A program made the translations under genes and the position numbers. The notes below the pieces were generated by a model that saw only the letters and a list, made by a program, of their open reading frames with translations, did no database searches and had not been told where the DNA came from. Below, piece after piece: positions 43,794 to 52,299 of a stretch of DNA of 64,000 bases (its first letter is position 1; each line of letters opens with the position of its first letter). The stretch comes from Ideonella sp. Its GTDB lineage: Bacteria > Pseudomonadota > Gammaproteobacteria > Burkholderiales > Burkholderiaceae_C. Where the stretch lies: NCBI RefSeq assembly GCF_016702655.1, contig NZ_JADJDO010000002.1, positions 124,001 to 188,000 of the forward strand. The letters are read 5' to 3'.

Positions 43794-44627
43794 ATGGCGC
43801 GACCGATCTTCCAGCACCTGCTGCTAGCCACCGAGCGCACCGAGTTCGACGCCGGCGCCGAGCGGCTTGCGCTGGCGCTCGCGCGCCGCAACGACCAGAC
43901 GTTGGGCATCGTGATGCCGCTCGCCTTCAACGCGGAGTTCGAGGCCGTCGCGCCGGCGCTCGCCGAGCGCGCCGACCGCGAGGCGGCGGCCAAGCTCGAC
44001 CGGCTGCGCGCGCAAGCGCGCGAAGCGGGTGTCGAGATCGATCTCGCCGTGCGCCACGGCGACGAGCCCTGCGCCGAGATCGTCGACGACGCACGCGAGC
44101 GCGGCGCCGACCTGATCGTGATCCGGCGCCGCGGGCGGCGCAGCTTCCTGGCCCAGCTGATGGTGGGCGAGATGGTCGGCAAGGTCGTTGCCAACGCGCC
44201 CTGCAGCGTGCTCATCGTTCCGCGCGACGCGGCGCTCTGGCAGCGCCGCGTGCTCGTTGCCTTCGAACCCGACGCGCAGGGGCAGCGCCTCGCGGCGCTG
44301 GCCACGGCACTCGCGGCCGAGGCCGGGATCCCGCTGACGGCGGTGTGCGTGCTCAGCAGTGGAATGCCGCGCAGCGTTGCCGAGGCCCAGCTCGGCGACC
44401 TGAAGCGCGCCGCCGCCGGCGCCGGCGTGCAGGCCGACACCGAGGTGCTCGAGGGCGCGCCCGCCGAGCGCATCCTCGACGCCGCGCGGCGCACCGGCGC
44501 CGACCTGATCGTGATGGGCGTGCGCGGCCTCGCCCACGCCGGCCGCGCGAAGGTGGGTCGGGTCGCGCACGAGGTTGCCGGGCGCTTCGACGGCGCCTTG
44601 GTGCTGGCGAGCTCGGCGCCGCGCTGA
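43794..44627 (+). CDS. Tandem UspA-domain universal stress protein
   Basis: This 277-residue protein has two UspA domains. The first has a degenerate nucleotide loop around ADLIVIRRRGRRSFLAQLMV with PCSVLIVPRD. The second has ADLIVMGVRGLAHAGRAKVG and ends in FDGALVLASSA. Two-domain Usp proteins bind ATP or act as chaperone-like stress factors. It starts 2 bp after the previous gene, so it is firmly part of the soe accessory operon. A role in sulfite or oxidative stress is inferred from context. Confidence 0.92.
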   Translation: MARPIFQHLLLATERTEFDAGAERLALALARRNDQTLGIVMPLAFNAEFEAVAPALAERADREAAAKLDRLRAQAREAGVEIDLAVRHGDEPCAEIVDDARERGADLIVIRRRGRRSFLAQLMVGEMVGKVVANAPCSVLIVPRDAALWQRRVLVAFEPDAQGQRLAALATALAAEAGIPLTAVCVLSSGMPRSVAEAQLGDLKRAAAGAGVQADTEVLEGAPAERILDAARRTGADLIVMGVRGLAHAGRAKVGRVAHEVAGRFDGALVLASSAPR

Positions 44628-44642
44628 TGAAGGAGTGCTGCG

Positions 44643-45272
44643 ATGAGTGATGCCCTGACCTACCTGCAGAAGGCCCGGCCCGAGGCCATGGGCCACTACT
44701 TCGCGTTCCTGAAGGACGCGGGCAAGCACCTCGACCCGAAGACCAGGGCGCTGATCTCCGTCATCACCAAGGTCCACGCGCAGACCGAGCGCGGCTTCAG
44801 GCAGTACCTCAAGCGCGCGCTGCGCGACGGCTGCACGCCGGCGGAGATCCTCGACGCGCTGCTGATGGCCTTTCCGGCGCTCGGGCTGGCGAAGATCGTG
44901 TGGGCGGTCGACATCGTCCTCGCGATGAACCTGCCCGGCTTCAGCGCCGAGGCGCTGGCCGGCGAGGGCGCCTGGCACGACGTGATGGCCGCTGCCGATC
45001 TGCAGCCGGGCGAAGCCCGGCGCGTCGAGTGCGACGGCCGCGGCCTGTTCATCTACCTCGACGAGGACGGCGACATCCGCGTCCACGACAGTCGCTGCCC
45101 GCACCAGGGCACCGACGTTCCCGAACTGGCGCTGCAGGGCCACACCCTGACCTGTCCCAAGCACCAGTGGGCCTTCGACGTTCGCAGCGGCGCCTGCATC
45201 CGCAACGGCGACGCGCCGCTGCGGCGCTGGGAGTCGCGCGTCGTCGAGGGCCGCCTGCAGGCCTTCTGGTAG
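44643..45272 (+). CDS. Fusion of carboxymuconolactone decarboxylase-like and Rieske [2Fe-2S] domains
   Basis: Residues 1-115 form an AhpD/CMD-like helical domain (LISVITKVHAQTERGFRQYL, then CTPAEILDALLMA). It lacks the catalytic CxxC of AhpD, so peroxidase-type activity is unlikely. Residues 125-209 form a ferredoxin-type Rieske domain with ligands C152, H154, C171 and H174 in CPHQGTD and CPKHQWAFD. The fusion has no signal peptide. A GGAG precedes the ATG. It lies at the end of the soe accessory genes, 56 bp before a FadL-type porin. It may be a soluble electron carrier or sensor; function is not known to me. Confidence 0.88.
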   Translation: MSDALTYLQKARPEAMGHYFAFLKDAGKHLDPKTRALISVITKVHAQTERGFRQYLKRALRDGCTPAEILDALLMAFPALGLAKIVWAVDIVLAMNLPGFSAEALAGEGAWHDVMAAADLQPGEARRVECDGRGLFIYLDEDGDIRVHDSRCPHQGTDVPELALQGHTLTCPKHQWAFDVRSGACIRNGDAPLRRWESRVVEGRLQAFW

Positions 45273-45328
45273 GCCGGACCGACCACTCTCAATCACCCCC
45301 ACCTTTGCGTTCCACCCTGGAGACAAGC

Positions 45329-46672
45329 ATGAACCCAACCTTCTTCCGGACCCGTCCACTGGCCACGCTGGTGCCGCTAGCCCTGCTGCTCGCCGCAGCC
45401 TCGGCCCAGGCCACCGACGGCTACTTTGCCAACGGCTATGGCCTGAAGGCGATCGGCATGGGCGGCGCCGCCGCGGCGGTCGCGCTCGAACCCTTCGGCG
45501 GCGCGGTCAACCCGGGCGCGATGAGCTTCCTCGACAACCAGTGGCAGCTCGGCGCGGCCTGGTTCAGGCCCGAACGCAGCGCGTCGCGCACCGGATCGGG
45601 AGCGTGGGGAATCGACGGCAGCGTCGAGAGCGACAGCATCGACTTCATCATTCCGGAGTTCGGCGTCAACTGGCGCTACCGCCCCGACCTGGCGTTCGGC
45701 GTCACGGTGTTCGGCAACGGCGGCATGAACACCGACTATCCCGGCGGGCAGATTCCTGCGGCGAGCGCCTGCGCAGGCCTGAATCCGGGTCAGCCGTCCT
45801 ACAACCTGTTGTGCGGCAACGGCACGCTGGGCGTGGACCTGTCGCAACTGCTGATCGCGCCCTACGCGTCGTGGCAGTTCACGAAGGGGCATTCGATCGG
45901 CATTGCACCGGTGATCGCCTACCAGCGCTTCAAGGCCGAGGGTCTGCAGGCCTTCGAGGGCTTCTCCACGAGTCCGGGCAGCGTCACCAACAACGGCTAC
46001 AGCTCGGCTTGGGGCGTCGGCGTGCGCATCGGCTACATGGGCCAGTTCACGCCGCAGTTCTCGGCCGGCTTGTCCTATGCCAGCAAGATCAACATGGGCG
46101 AGTTTGAGGACTACAAAGGCCTGTTCGCGCAGGGCGGGGGCTTCGACATTCCGTCCAACTTCACCATCGGCGTCGGCTTCCGGCCGACCGACAAGTGGCT
46201 GATCGCGGTCGACTTCGAGCGCATCTTCTACAGCGACGCGCCGTCGGTCAGCAACTCGAGCTCGCTGATCCTGAACTGCTTCGGCGGGCAGGCCAGCGCC
46301 TGCCTCGGTGGCAGCGACGGCGCGGGCTTCGGCTGGCAGGACATCAACGTCTGGAAGGTCGGCGTCCAGTACATGGTCAACGAGCAGTGGACGATCCGCG
46401 GCGGCTACAACCACTCGGACAACCCGATCCAGGCGGCAGACGTGACCTTCAACATCCTCGCCCCCGGCATCGTGCAGAACCAGTGGTCGCTCGGCGCGAG
46501 CTGGAAGCTCGACGCGCAGTCCGAACTCACCGGCGCCTTCATGTACGCGCAGAACAACTCGCTCACCGGCCCGAGCCTGTTCCGAAACTTCCCAACGGCG
46601 TCGCAGACGATGACCGAGACGATCCAGATGAAGGAATACCTGCTCGGCCTTGCCTACTCGCGCAAGTTCTGA
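45329..46672 (+). CDS. FadL/OmpP1-family outer-membrane transporter
   Basis: This 447-residue protein has a signal peptide (LVPLALLLAAASAQA) and the FadL-type mature N-terminus TDGYFANGYGLKAIGMGGAA. It continues as a beta-barrel with alternating aromatic strands and ends in a C-terminal phenylalanine (LAYSRKF). FadL proteins admit hydrophobic compounds. In sulfur oxidisers such porins near sqr or sox genes have been suggested to take up hydrophobic or zero-valent sulfur, but this is not shown here. A GGAG lies upstream of the ATG. It precedes sqr by 57 bp. Confidence 0.92.
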   Translation: MNPTFFRTRPLATLVPLALLLAAASAQATDGYFANGYGLKAIGMGGAAAAVALEPFGGAVNPGAMSFLDNQWQLGAAWFRPERSASRTGSGAWGIDGSVESDSIDFIIPEFGVNWRYRPDLAFGVTVFGNGGMNTDYPGGQIPAASACAGLNPGQPSYNLLCGNGTLGVDLSQLLIAPYASWQFTKGHSIGIAPVIAYQRFKAEGLQAFEGFSTSPGSVTNNGYSSAWGVGVRIGYMGQFTPQFSAGLSYASKINMGEFEDYKGLFAQGGGFDIPSNFTIGVGFRPTDKWLIAVDFERIFYSDAPSVSNSSSLILNCFGGQASACLGGSDGAGFGWQDINVWKVGVQYMVNEQWTIRGGYNHSDNPIQAADVTFNILAPGIVQNQWSLGASWKLDAQSELTGAFMYAQNNSLTGPSLFRNFPTASQTMTETIQMKEYLLGLAYSRKF

Positions 46673-46729
46673 CCGCCCGGGCCGGCAGCGGCACGCGCGC
46701 TTCACAACCATCAGCCAGGAGAACAGACC

Positions 46730-48004
46730 ATGGCACATATCGTCATCATGGGCGCAGGTGTCGGCGGCATGCCGGCGGCCTACGAGATGCGCGCGCGCTT
46801 GCCCGCCGAGCACAAGGTCACGGTCGTCAGCGCGGTCGATTACTTCCAGTTCACGCCGTCCAACCCCTGGGCGGCGGTGGGCTGGCGCGAGCGCAAGGAG
46901 ATCACGCTCGCGATCGCGCCGCTGCTCGAGAAGAAGGGCATCGCCTTCATCGCCAAGGCGGTAACCGCGATCGACGCTGCTGGCAACCAGCTCACGCTCG
47001 CCGGCGGCGATACGCTCGCCTACGACTACCTCGTCATCACGACCGGCCCCAAGCTGAGCTTCGACGAGGTGCCGGGCGCCGGCCCGCACGGCGGCCACAC
47101 GCATTCGGTGTGCACCGTCGACCACGCCGAGGCCTTCTGGGCCGACTACCAGAAGTTCCTCGAGGCACCGGGCCCGGTCGTGATCGGCGCGATGCCGCTG
47201 GCGAGCTGCTTCGGGCCGGCCTACGAGTTCGCCTTCATCCTCGACGCCGACCTGCGCAAGCGCAAGATCCGCAACAAGGTGCCGATCACTTTCGTCACCA
47301 GCGAGCCCTACATCGGCCACCTGGGGCTCGGCGGCGTGGGCGACTCCAAGTCGATGCTCGAGTCGGAAATGCGCGGCCACGACATCAAGTGGATTACCAA
47401 CGCCAAGACGACGCGGGTCGAGGCGGGCAAGCTGTTCACGACCCAGCTCGACGACCAGGGTGGCGTGGTCAAGGAGCACGAGGTGGCGTTCAAGCTCGCG
47501 ATGATGTTGCCGGCGTTCAAGGGCGTCGACGCGGTCGCCGCGGTGCCCAACCTGTGCAACCCGCGCGGCTTCGTGCTGATCGACGAGTTCCAGCGCAGCA
47601 AGGCCTACAAGAACATCTTCTCGGCCGGCGTCTGCGTCGCGATCCCGCCGGTGGAAGTGACGCCGGTGCCCACCGGCGCGCCCAAGACCGGCTACATGAT
47701 CGAGACCATGGTCAGCGCGATCGTGCACAACATCGCCGCCGACCTCGAGGGCAAGGCCGCCGACGCCAAGGCAACCTGGAACGCGATCTGTCTCGCCGAC
47801 ATGGGCGATACCGGCGCCGCGTTCGTCGCGCTACCGCAGATCCCGCCGCGCAACGTGAACTGGTTCAAGAAGGGCAAGTGGGTGCACCTGGCGAAGATCG
47901 CGTTCGAGAAGTACTTCATGCGCAAGATGAAGACCGGCAATACCGAACCGGTGTACGAGAAGTACGTCTTGAAGGCGCTCGGCATCGTGCGCCTGGCGCC
48001 TTGA
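46730..48004 (+). CDS. sqr: Sulfide:quinone oxidoreductase
   Basis: This 424-residue FAD enzyme oxidises sulfide to polysulfide or sulfur at the periplasmic face of the membrane, feeding quinone. The FAD motif IVIMGAGVGGMPAAYEM opens the protein. The three redox-active cysteines are C128 (SVCTVDHAE), C160 (ASCFGPAYE) and C354 (NAICLADMGD), matching the spacing of Acidithiobacillus-type SQR. Segment PYIGHLGLGGVGDSKSMLES is highly characteristic. The C-terminal WFKKGKWVHLAKIAFEKYF is a probable amphipathic membrane helix. AGGAG precedes the ATG. It lies between the FadL-type porin and soxY. Confidence 0.96.
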   Translation: MAHIVIMGAGVGGMPAAYEMRARLPAEHKVTVVSAVDYFQFTPSNPWAAVGWRERKEITLAIAPLLEKKGIAFIAKAVTAIDAAGNQLTLAGGDTLAYDYLVITTGPKLSFDEVPGAGPHGGHTHSVCTVDHAEAFWADYQKFLEAPGPVVIGAMPLASCFGPAYEFAFILDADLRKRKIRNKVPITFVTSEPYIGHLGLGGVGDSKSMLESEMRGHDIKWITNAKTTRVEAGKLFTTQLDDQGGVVKEHEVAFKLAMMLPAFKGVDAVAAVPNLCNPRGFVLIDEFQRSKAYKNIFSAGVCVAIPPVEVTPVPTGAPKTGYMIETMVSAIVHNIAADLEGKAADAKATWNAICLADMGDTGAAFVALPQIPPRNVNWFKKGKWVHLAKIAFEKYFMRKMKTGNTEPVYEKYVLKALGIVRLAP

Positions 48005-48140
48005 GCCGTCGCCGGGCCGCCCCGGGATGGCTCGTAGCGCCGTGCGAAGCACGGGCGTTGCCCAAGAGAGGGGGAAAGCCCGGGTCGCGAAGCAGCGCGG
48101 CCGGGGTGATCATTTCGATGTAGTTGATGGAGGACAAGAC
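48005..48140. repeat. GC-rich dispersed repeat between sqr and soxY
   Basis: The 136-bp gap carries the core GCCGGGCCGCCCC at 48011-48023 and an inner stem (CGTGCGAAGCACGG). The soxY ribosome-binding site GGAGG lies at the end. No promoter-like inverted repeat of the dsr/soe type was found. Confidence 0.5.
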
Positions 48141-48599
48141 ATGCATACCCGTCGAGAAATGCTGGCCCGCAGTGCCGGCGTAGCGGCCCTGCTGGCAGGC
48201 GCGGGCCTGCTGCCGCAGGCCGCGCAGGCTGCCTGGACGCAGGCCGCGTTCGAGGCCAAGAGCGTGGCCGACGCGCTCAAGGCGCTCGGCCTCGGGGCAC
48301 CGGTCGAGAGCAAGGACGTGACGATCACCGGCCCCGACATCGCCGAGAACGGCGCCGTCGTTCCGGTCGGCGCCGCGACCGCGCTCGCGGGCGCGAAGCG
48401 CCTCGCGTTGCTGGTCGAGAAGAACCCGAGCCCGCTCGCCGCGGTGTTCGACCTGGGTGATGGCGTCGAGGCCAACATCAACACGCGCGTCAAGATGGGC
48501 CAGTCGTCCAACGTGATCGCGGTGGCGATCATGGGCGACGGCAAGGTGCTGTTCGCGCAGAAGGAAATCAAGGTCACGCTCGGCGGCTGCGGCGGCTGA
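48141..48599 (+). CDS. soxY: SoxY, sulfur-substrate carrier subunit
   Basis: This 152-residue protein carries thiosulfate-derived intermediates on the C-terminal GGCGG motif, with carrier cysteine C150. The N-terminal HTRREMLARSAGVAALLAG is a twin-arginine-like export signal. SoxZ is probably co-exported. A strong GGAGG precedes the ATG. It begins soxYZAXB. Because no soxCD is found in the window, the sulfane sulfur left on SoxY is expected to be released to sulfur globules and oxidised by rDsr, as known for sulfur-storing bacteria. Confidence 0.97.
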   Translation: MHTRREMLARSAGVAALLAGAGLLPQAAQAAWTQAAFEAKSVADALKALGLGAPVESKDVTITGPDIAENGAVVPVGAATALAGAKRLALLVEKNPSPLAAVFDLGDGVEANINTRVKMGQSSNVIAVAIMGDGKVLFAQKEIKVTLGGCGG

Positions 48600-48719
48600 A
48601 ATGACCACCCCAAGCTCACTGCGTTCGCTGCATCCCGCTTGCGGGGCGAGGGGCGCTCAGTCGGCTTGGGAGCGGCCCGGCGCCGACTGAGACGAAGTTC
48701 AGGTAACAGGAGAAACGAC
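48600..48719. repeat. Inverted copy of the dispersed GC-rich repeat between soxY and soxZ
   Basis: Read on the minus strand this 120-bp gap contains GCGCCGGGCCGCTCCCAAG and GCAGCGAACGCAGTGAGC. These match the two ends of the 80-bp repeat at 31836-32040 in the same order. It is therefore an opposite-orientation, diverged copy. It splits soxY from soxZ, which are normally adjacent. Confidence 0.6.
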
Positions 48720-49031
48720 ATGGCAGATCCGATGCGCATCCGCGCGCAAGTTGCTGGCGACAAGACCACCGTGCGCGTGCTGATGCGCCACGAGATGGAG
48801 ACCGGTCAGCGCAAGGATTCGGCAGGCAAGACGATCCCGGCCTGGTTCATCCAGGAGGTCACGGCTGCACTCAACGGGAAGACCGTGCTGAGCGCGCAAT
48901 GGGGCCCCTCGGTGGCCAAGGATCCTTTCCTGCAGTTCAACCTCAAGGGCGCGAAGGCGGGTGACAAGATCACCGTGGCCTGGCTCGACAACAAGGGCGA
49001 CAAGCGCAGCGACGAGGCGACCGTCGCCTGA
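48720..49031 (+). CDS. soxZ: SoxZ, partner of SoxY
   Basis: This 103-residue protein forms the SoxYZ carrier heterodimer in the periplasm. It lacks its own signal peptide, as usual, and is exported with SoxY. Family features are MRHEMETGQRKDSAGKTIPA, FIQEVTAALNGKTVLSAQWG and DKITVAWLDNKGD. It contains no cysteine. AGGAG lies before the ATG. It is followed 26 bp later by soxA. Confidence 0.97.
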   Translation: MADPMRIRAQVAGDKTTVRVLMRHEMETGQRKDSAGKTIPAWFIQEVTAALNGKTVLSAQWGPSVAKDPFLQFNLKGAKAGDKITVAWLDNKGDKRSDEATVA

Positions 49032-49057
49032 CCGATCCCGAACGTGGAGGAGACTCG

Positions 49058-49864
49058 ATGAAAGCGACGTTGATCGCGATGGGGCTGGCTGTCTCTGTCG
49101 CCGTGTCCGGCGGTGCGCTGGCGCAGGGAAAATCGACCGCCGAAGGCATCGCCGAGTACCGCAAGATGCTCGATGACGGCAATCCGGCCGAGCTGTACGA
49201 GGCCCAGGGCGAATCGCTGTGGAAGACGCGCCGCGGCCCGAAGAACGCGAGCCTCGAGCGCTGCGATCTCGGCAAGGGGCCGGGCGTCGTCAAGGGCGCG
49301 TTCGTCGAGCTGCCGCGCTACTTTGCCGACACCGGCAAGGTCGAGGACCTCGAGACCCGACTCGTGAGCTGCATGGCGGCGCTGCAGGGCTTCGACGGTG
49401 GCGAGATCGCGAAGACGCCGTTCGGCAAGGGCGAGCAGGCCAACGTGACCGCGCTCGCGACCTACGTCGCTGCCGAGTCGCGCGGCATGCGCTTCGCGCT
49501 GCCGCAGTCGCACCCCGAGGAGCAGCGCAGCTACGAGATCGGAAAGCGCGTGTTCTTCTACCGCGCCGGGCCGTACGACTTCTCCTGCGCGACCTGCCAT
49601 GGCGAGCAGGGCAAGCGCATCCGGCTGCAGGACCTGCCCGACCTGACGAAGAACCCCGGCGACGGTATCGGCTTTGCCGCCTGGCCCGCCTACCGCGTCA
49701 GCAACGGCCAGATGTGGGGCATGCAGTTGCGCCTGAACGACTGCTTCCGCCAGCAGCGCCTGCCCTATCCGCTGTTCGGCTCGGAGGCGACGATCGCGCT
49801 CGGCACCTACATGGGCGTCAACGCCAAGGGCGCGGCATCGATCGCGCCGTCGATCAAGCGCTGA
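49058..49864 (+). CDS. soxA: SoxA, monohaem cytochrome subunit of SoxAX
   Basis: This 268-residue periplasmic cytochrome joins thiosulfate to SoxY. The signal peptide is LIAMGLAVSVAVSGGALA. Only one haem motif is present, CATCH at 177-181. The catalytic cysteine that becomes a persulfide is C229 in LNDCFRQQR. The first haem site of dihaem SoxA is replaced by an isolated cysteine pair (ERCDLG and LVSCMAAL), which may form a disulfide. GGAGG precedes the ATG. soxX follows after 14 bp. Confidence 0.97.
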   Translation: MKATLIAMGLAVSVAVSGGALAQGKSTAEGIAEYRKMLDDGNPAELYEAQGESLWKTRRGPKNASLERCDLGKGPGVVKGAFVELPRYFADTGKVEDLETRLVSCMAALQGFDGGEIAKTPFGKGEQANVTALATYVAAESRGMRFALPQSHPEEQRSYEIGKRVFFYRAGPYDFSCATCHGEQGKRIRLQDLPDLTKNPGDGIGFAAWPAYRVSNGQMWGMQLRLNDCFRQQRLPYPLFGSEATIALGTYMGVNAKGAASIAPSIKR

Positions 49865-49878
49865 AGGGGAGCATCGCG

Positions 49879-50535
49879 ATGAAGCAACACACCATTCCCC
49901 TCCTCATTGCCGCGGCGGCCACTGCGGCGATCGCCGTCGGCTGCGCGACGAAGCAGCAGGCTTCGCCGCAGGACCTCGACCGCCAGACGCAGGCGATCGT
50001 GAAGGCATCGTTTCGCGACCAGGGCATTGCCAAGACAGACCGGCTGAGCCAGGACAAGATGCAGGTCGCCTGTTCGTCCGACCAGGCGCCTTCGAAGGCG
50101 GTCGAAGACCAGATCATGGCCGAGGCGCGCGCGAGCGTGAAGTGGCCTGCCGGCGGCCGCTACATCGGCGACTGGAAGCAGGGCGAGAAGCTCGCGCAGA
50201 GCGGCCGCGGCCTGACCTGGACCGACCCCTCTTCGGCAACCGCGAGCAACGGTGGCAATTGCTACAACTGCCACCAGCTCTCGAAGGCCGAGCTGTCGTA
50301 CGGCACGATCGGCCCGAGCCTGTACCGCTATGGGCGCAACCGCGACGTGACCGACCTCGCCGCGCCCGCGGCGCAGCCGACGATCGAATACACCTGGATC
50401 AAGATCTACAACGCCAAGGCCTTTAACGCCTGCTCGACGATGCCGCGCTTCGGCCATGCGGGCATGCTCGACACGGCGCAGATGGCCGACCTGATGGCGC
50501 TGCTGCTCGACCCGAAGTCACCGGTCAATCAATGA
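49879..50535 (+). CDS. soxX: SoxX, monohaem cytochrome subunit of SoxAX
   Basis: This 218-residue protein has an N-terminal lipoprotein-like signal (LIAAAATAAIAVGCATK, with the cysteine at 22). It has one haem motif CYNCH at 128-132, and the probable distal methionine is in ACSTMPRFGHAG. The about 100-residue N-terminal extension with a second conserved CSSDQAP region is seen in longer SoxX types. The stop overlaps the soxB ATG. Together with SoxA it forms the c-type enzyme that loads SoxYZ. Confidence 0.96.
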   Translation: MKQHTIPLLIAAAATAAIAVGCATKQQASPQDLDRQTQAIVKASFRDQGIAKTDRLSQDKMQVACSSDQAPSKAVEDQIMAEARASVKWPAGGRYIGDWKQGEKLAQSGRGLTWTDPSSATASNGGNCYNCHQLSKAELSYGTIGPSLYRYGRNRDVTDLAAPAAQPTIEYTWIKIYNAKAFNACSTMPRFGHAGMLDTAQMADLMALLLDPKSPVNQ

Positions 50536-52280
50536 GCCTGAGCCGGCGCGAGTTCGCGCAGGTGCTGGCGGCGGCTTCGGTCGCCGGCATGGGCCTCGCG
50601 CGCTGGGAAGACGCCGACGCCGCCGCAGCCGAGCAGGCGCTCTACGACCTGCCGCCGCTGGGCACGGGTGCCGGCCACGTGAGCCTGCTTCACATCACCG
50701 ACTGCCATGCGCAGTTGAAGCCGAGCTACTTTCGCGAGCCGAGCGTGAACCTCGGCGTGGGAGCGATGCAGGGCCGGCTGCCGCACCTCGTGGGCGAGCA
50801 CTTCCTCAAGGCGGCCGGCCTCTTGCCGGGCGGCGCGATGGCGCATGCGTGCACATTCATCGACTTCGAGCGCGCAGCATTGCGCTTCGGGAAGATCGGC
50901 GGCTTTGCGCACCTGGCCACGCTCGTCAAGCGCCTCAAGGCCTCGCGGCCGGGCGCGCTGCTGCTCGACGGCGGCGACACCTGGCAGGGCTCGGCCACCG
51001 CGCTCTGGACCAAGGGCCAGGACATGGTCGACGCCGCGCTGCTGCTCGGCGTCGACATGATGACCGGCCACTGGGAGTTCACCTACGGCATGCAGCGCGT
51101 GCAGGAGATCGTCGGCAAGGACTTGAAGGGCCGCATCGAGTTCATCGCCCAGAACGTCAAGACCGCCGACTTCGGCGACCCGGTCTTCGCGCCCTATGCG
51201 CTGCGCCAGATCAACGGCGTCGCGGTCGCGATCGTCGGCCAGGCCTTCCCCTACACGCCGATCGCGAATCCGCGCTACTTCGTTGCCGACTGGGCGTTCG
51301 GCATCCGCGAGCCCGAGTTGCAGAAGACCGTCGACGAGGCGCGCGCCAAGGGCGCACAGCTCGTCGTGCTGCTGTCGCACAACGGCATGGACGTCGACTT
51401 GAAGCTCGCGAGCCGCGTGCGCGGCATCGACGCCATCCTCGGCGGCCACACGCACGACGGCGTGCCGGTCGCGGTGCCGGTGGCCAACCCGGGCGGAACG
51501 ACGCTGGTCACGAACGCCGGCTGCAACGGCAAGTTCCTGGCCGTGATGGACTTCGAGGTGAAGGGCGGCAAGCTCGCCAACCACCGCTACCGGCTGCTGC
51601 CGATCTTTGCCGACGTGCTCGCGCCCGACGCGGCAATGGACGCGCTGATCGCCAAGGCGCGCGCGCCCTACGAAGCCAGGCTCGCCGAGAAGCTCGCCGT
51701 GACCGACGGCCTGCTCTACCGGCGCGGCAATTTCAACGGCAGTTGGGACCAGCTCGTCTGCGATGCGCTGATCGACGTGCAGGGGGCCGACATCGCGTTC
51801 TCGCCCGGTTTTCGCTGGGGCACGAGCCTGCTGCCCGGCGACGCGATCACGCGCGAGCTGATGATGGACCAGATGGCGATCACCTACCCTTACGCAACGG
51901 TGAGCGAAATGAGCGGTACGCAGATCAAGGCCGTGCTCGAAGACGTGGCCGACAACCTCTTCAACCCCGACCCCTACTACCAGCAAGGCGGCGACATGGT
52001 GCGCACCGGCGGCCTCGAGTACTCGATCGCGCCGGCCGAGAAGATGGGTGCGCGCATCGCCGACCTGCGCGTGGCCGGCAAGCCGCTCGACGCCGGCAAG
52101 ACCTACAAGGTCGCGGGCTGGGCGCCGGTGTCGGAGGAGGCGCGCAATGCCGGCGGCAAGCCGGCGTGGGAGGTCGTCGAGACCTGGCTCAAGGCGCGGC
52201 CCGGCGGCCGCGTCGCGCCGCGCCGTGTCAACACACCGCGCATCGTCGGCATGCAGGGCAACCCGGGCATCGCGGCATAG
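50532..52280 (+). CDS. soxB: SoxB, dimanganese sulfate thiohydrolase
   Basis: This 582-residue periplasmic enzyme hydrolyses the terminal sulfone from SoxY. A twin-arginine signal (SRREFAQVLAAASVAGMGLA) begins it. Metal-ligand motifs of the 5'-nucleotidase family are HITDCHAQLKP, LLDGGDTWQGS, TGHWEFTYG, LLSHNGMD and GGHTHD. The C-terminal domain has PDPYYQQGGDMVRTGGLEYS. It is the last core sox gene here and is followed by a cytochrome c4-like gene. Length matches the family. Confidence 0.97.
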   Translation: MSLSRREFAQVLAAASVAGMGLARWEDADAAAAEQALYDLPPLGTGAGHVSLLHITDCHAQLKPSYFREPSVNLGVGAMQGRLPHLVGEHFLKAAGLLPGGAMAHACTFIDFERAALRFGKIGGFAHLATLVKRLKASRPGALLLDGGDTWQGSATALWTKGQDMVDAALLLGVDMMTGHWEFTYGMQRVQEIVGKDLKGRIEFIAQNVKTADFGDPVFAPYALRQINGVAVAIVGQAFPYTPIANPRYFVADWAFGIREPELQKTVDEARAKGAQLVVLLSHNGMDVDLKLASRVRGIDAILGGHTHDGVPVAVPVANPGGTTLVTNAGCNGKFLAVMDFEVKGGKLANHRYRLLPIFADVLAPDAAMDALIAKARAPYEARLAEKLAVTDGLLYRRGNFNGSWDQLVCDALIDVQGADIAFSPGFRWGTSLLPGDAITRELMMDQMAITYPYATVSEMSGTQIKAVLEDVADNLFNPDPYYQQGGDMVRTGGLEYSIAPAEKMGARIADLRVAGKPLDAGKTYKVAGWAPVSEEARNAGGKPAWEVVETWLKARPGGRVAPRRVNTPRIVGMQGNPGIAA

Positions 52281-52299
52281 CGTGAAGGGGCGGGGCGCG

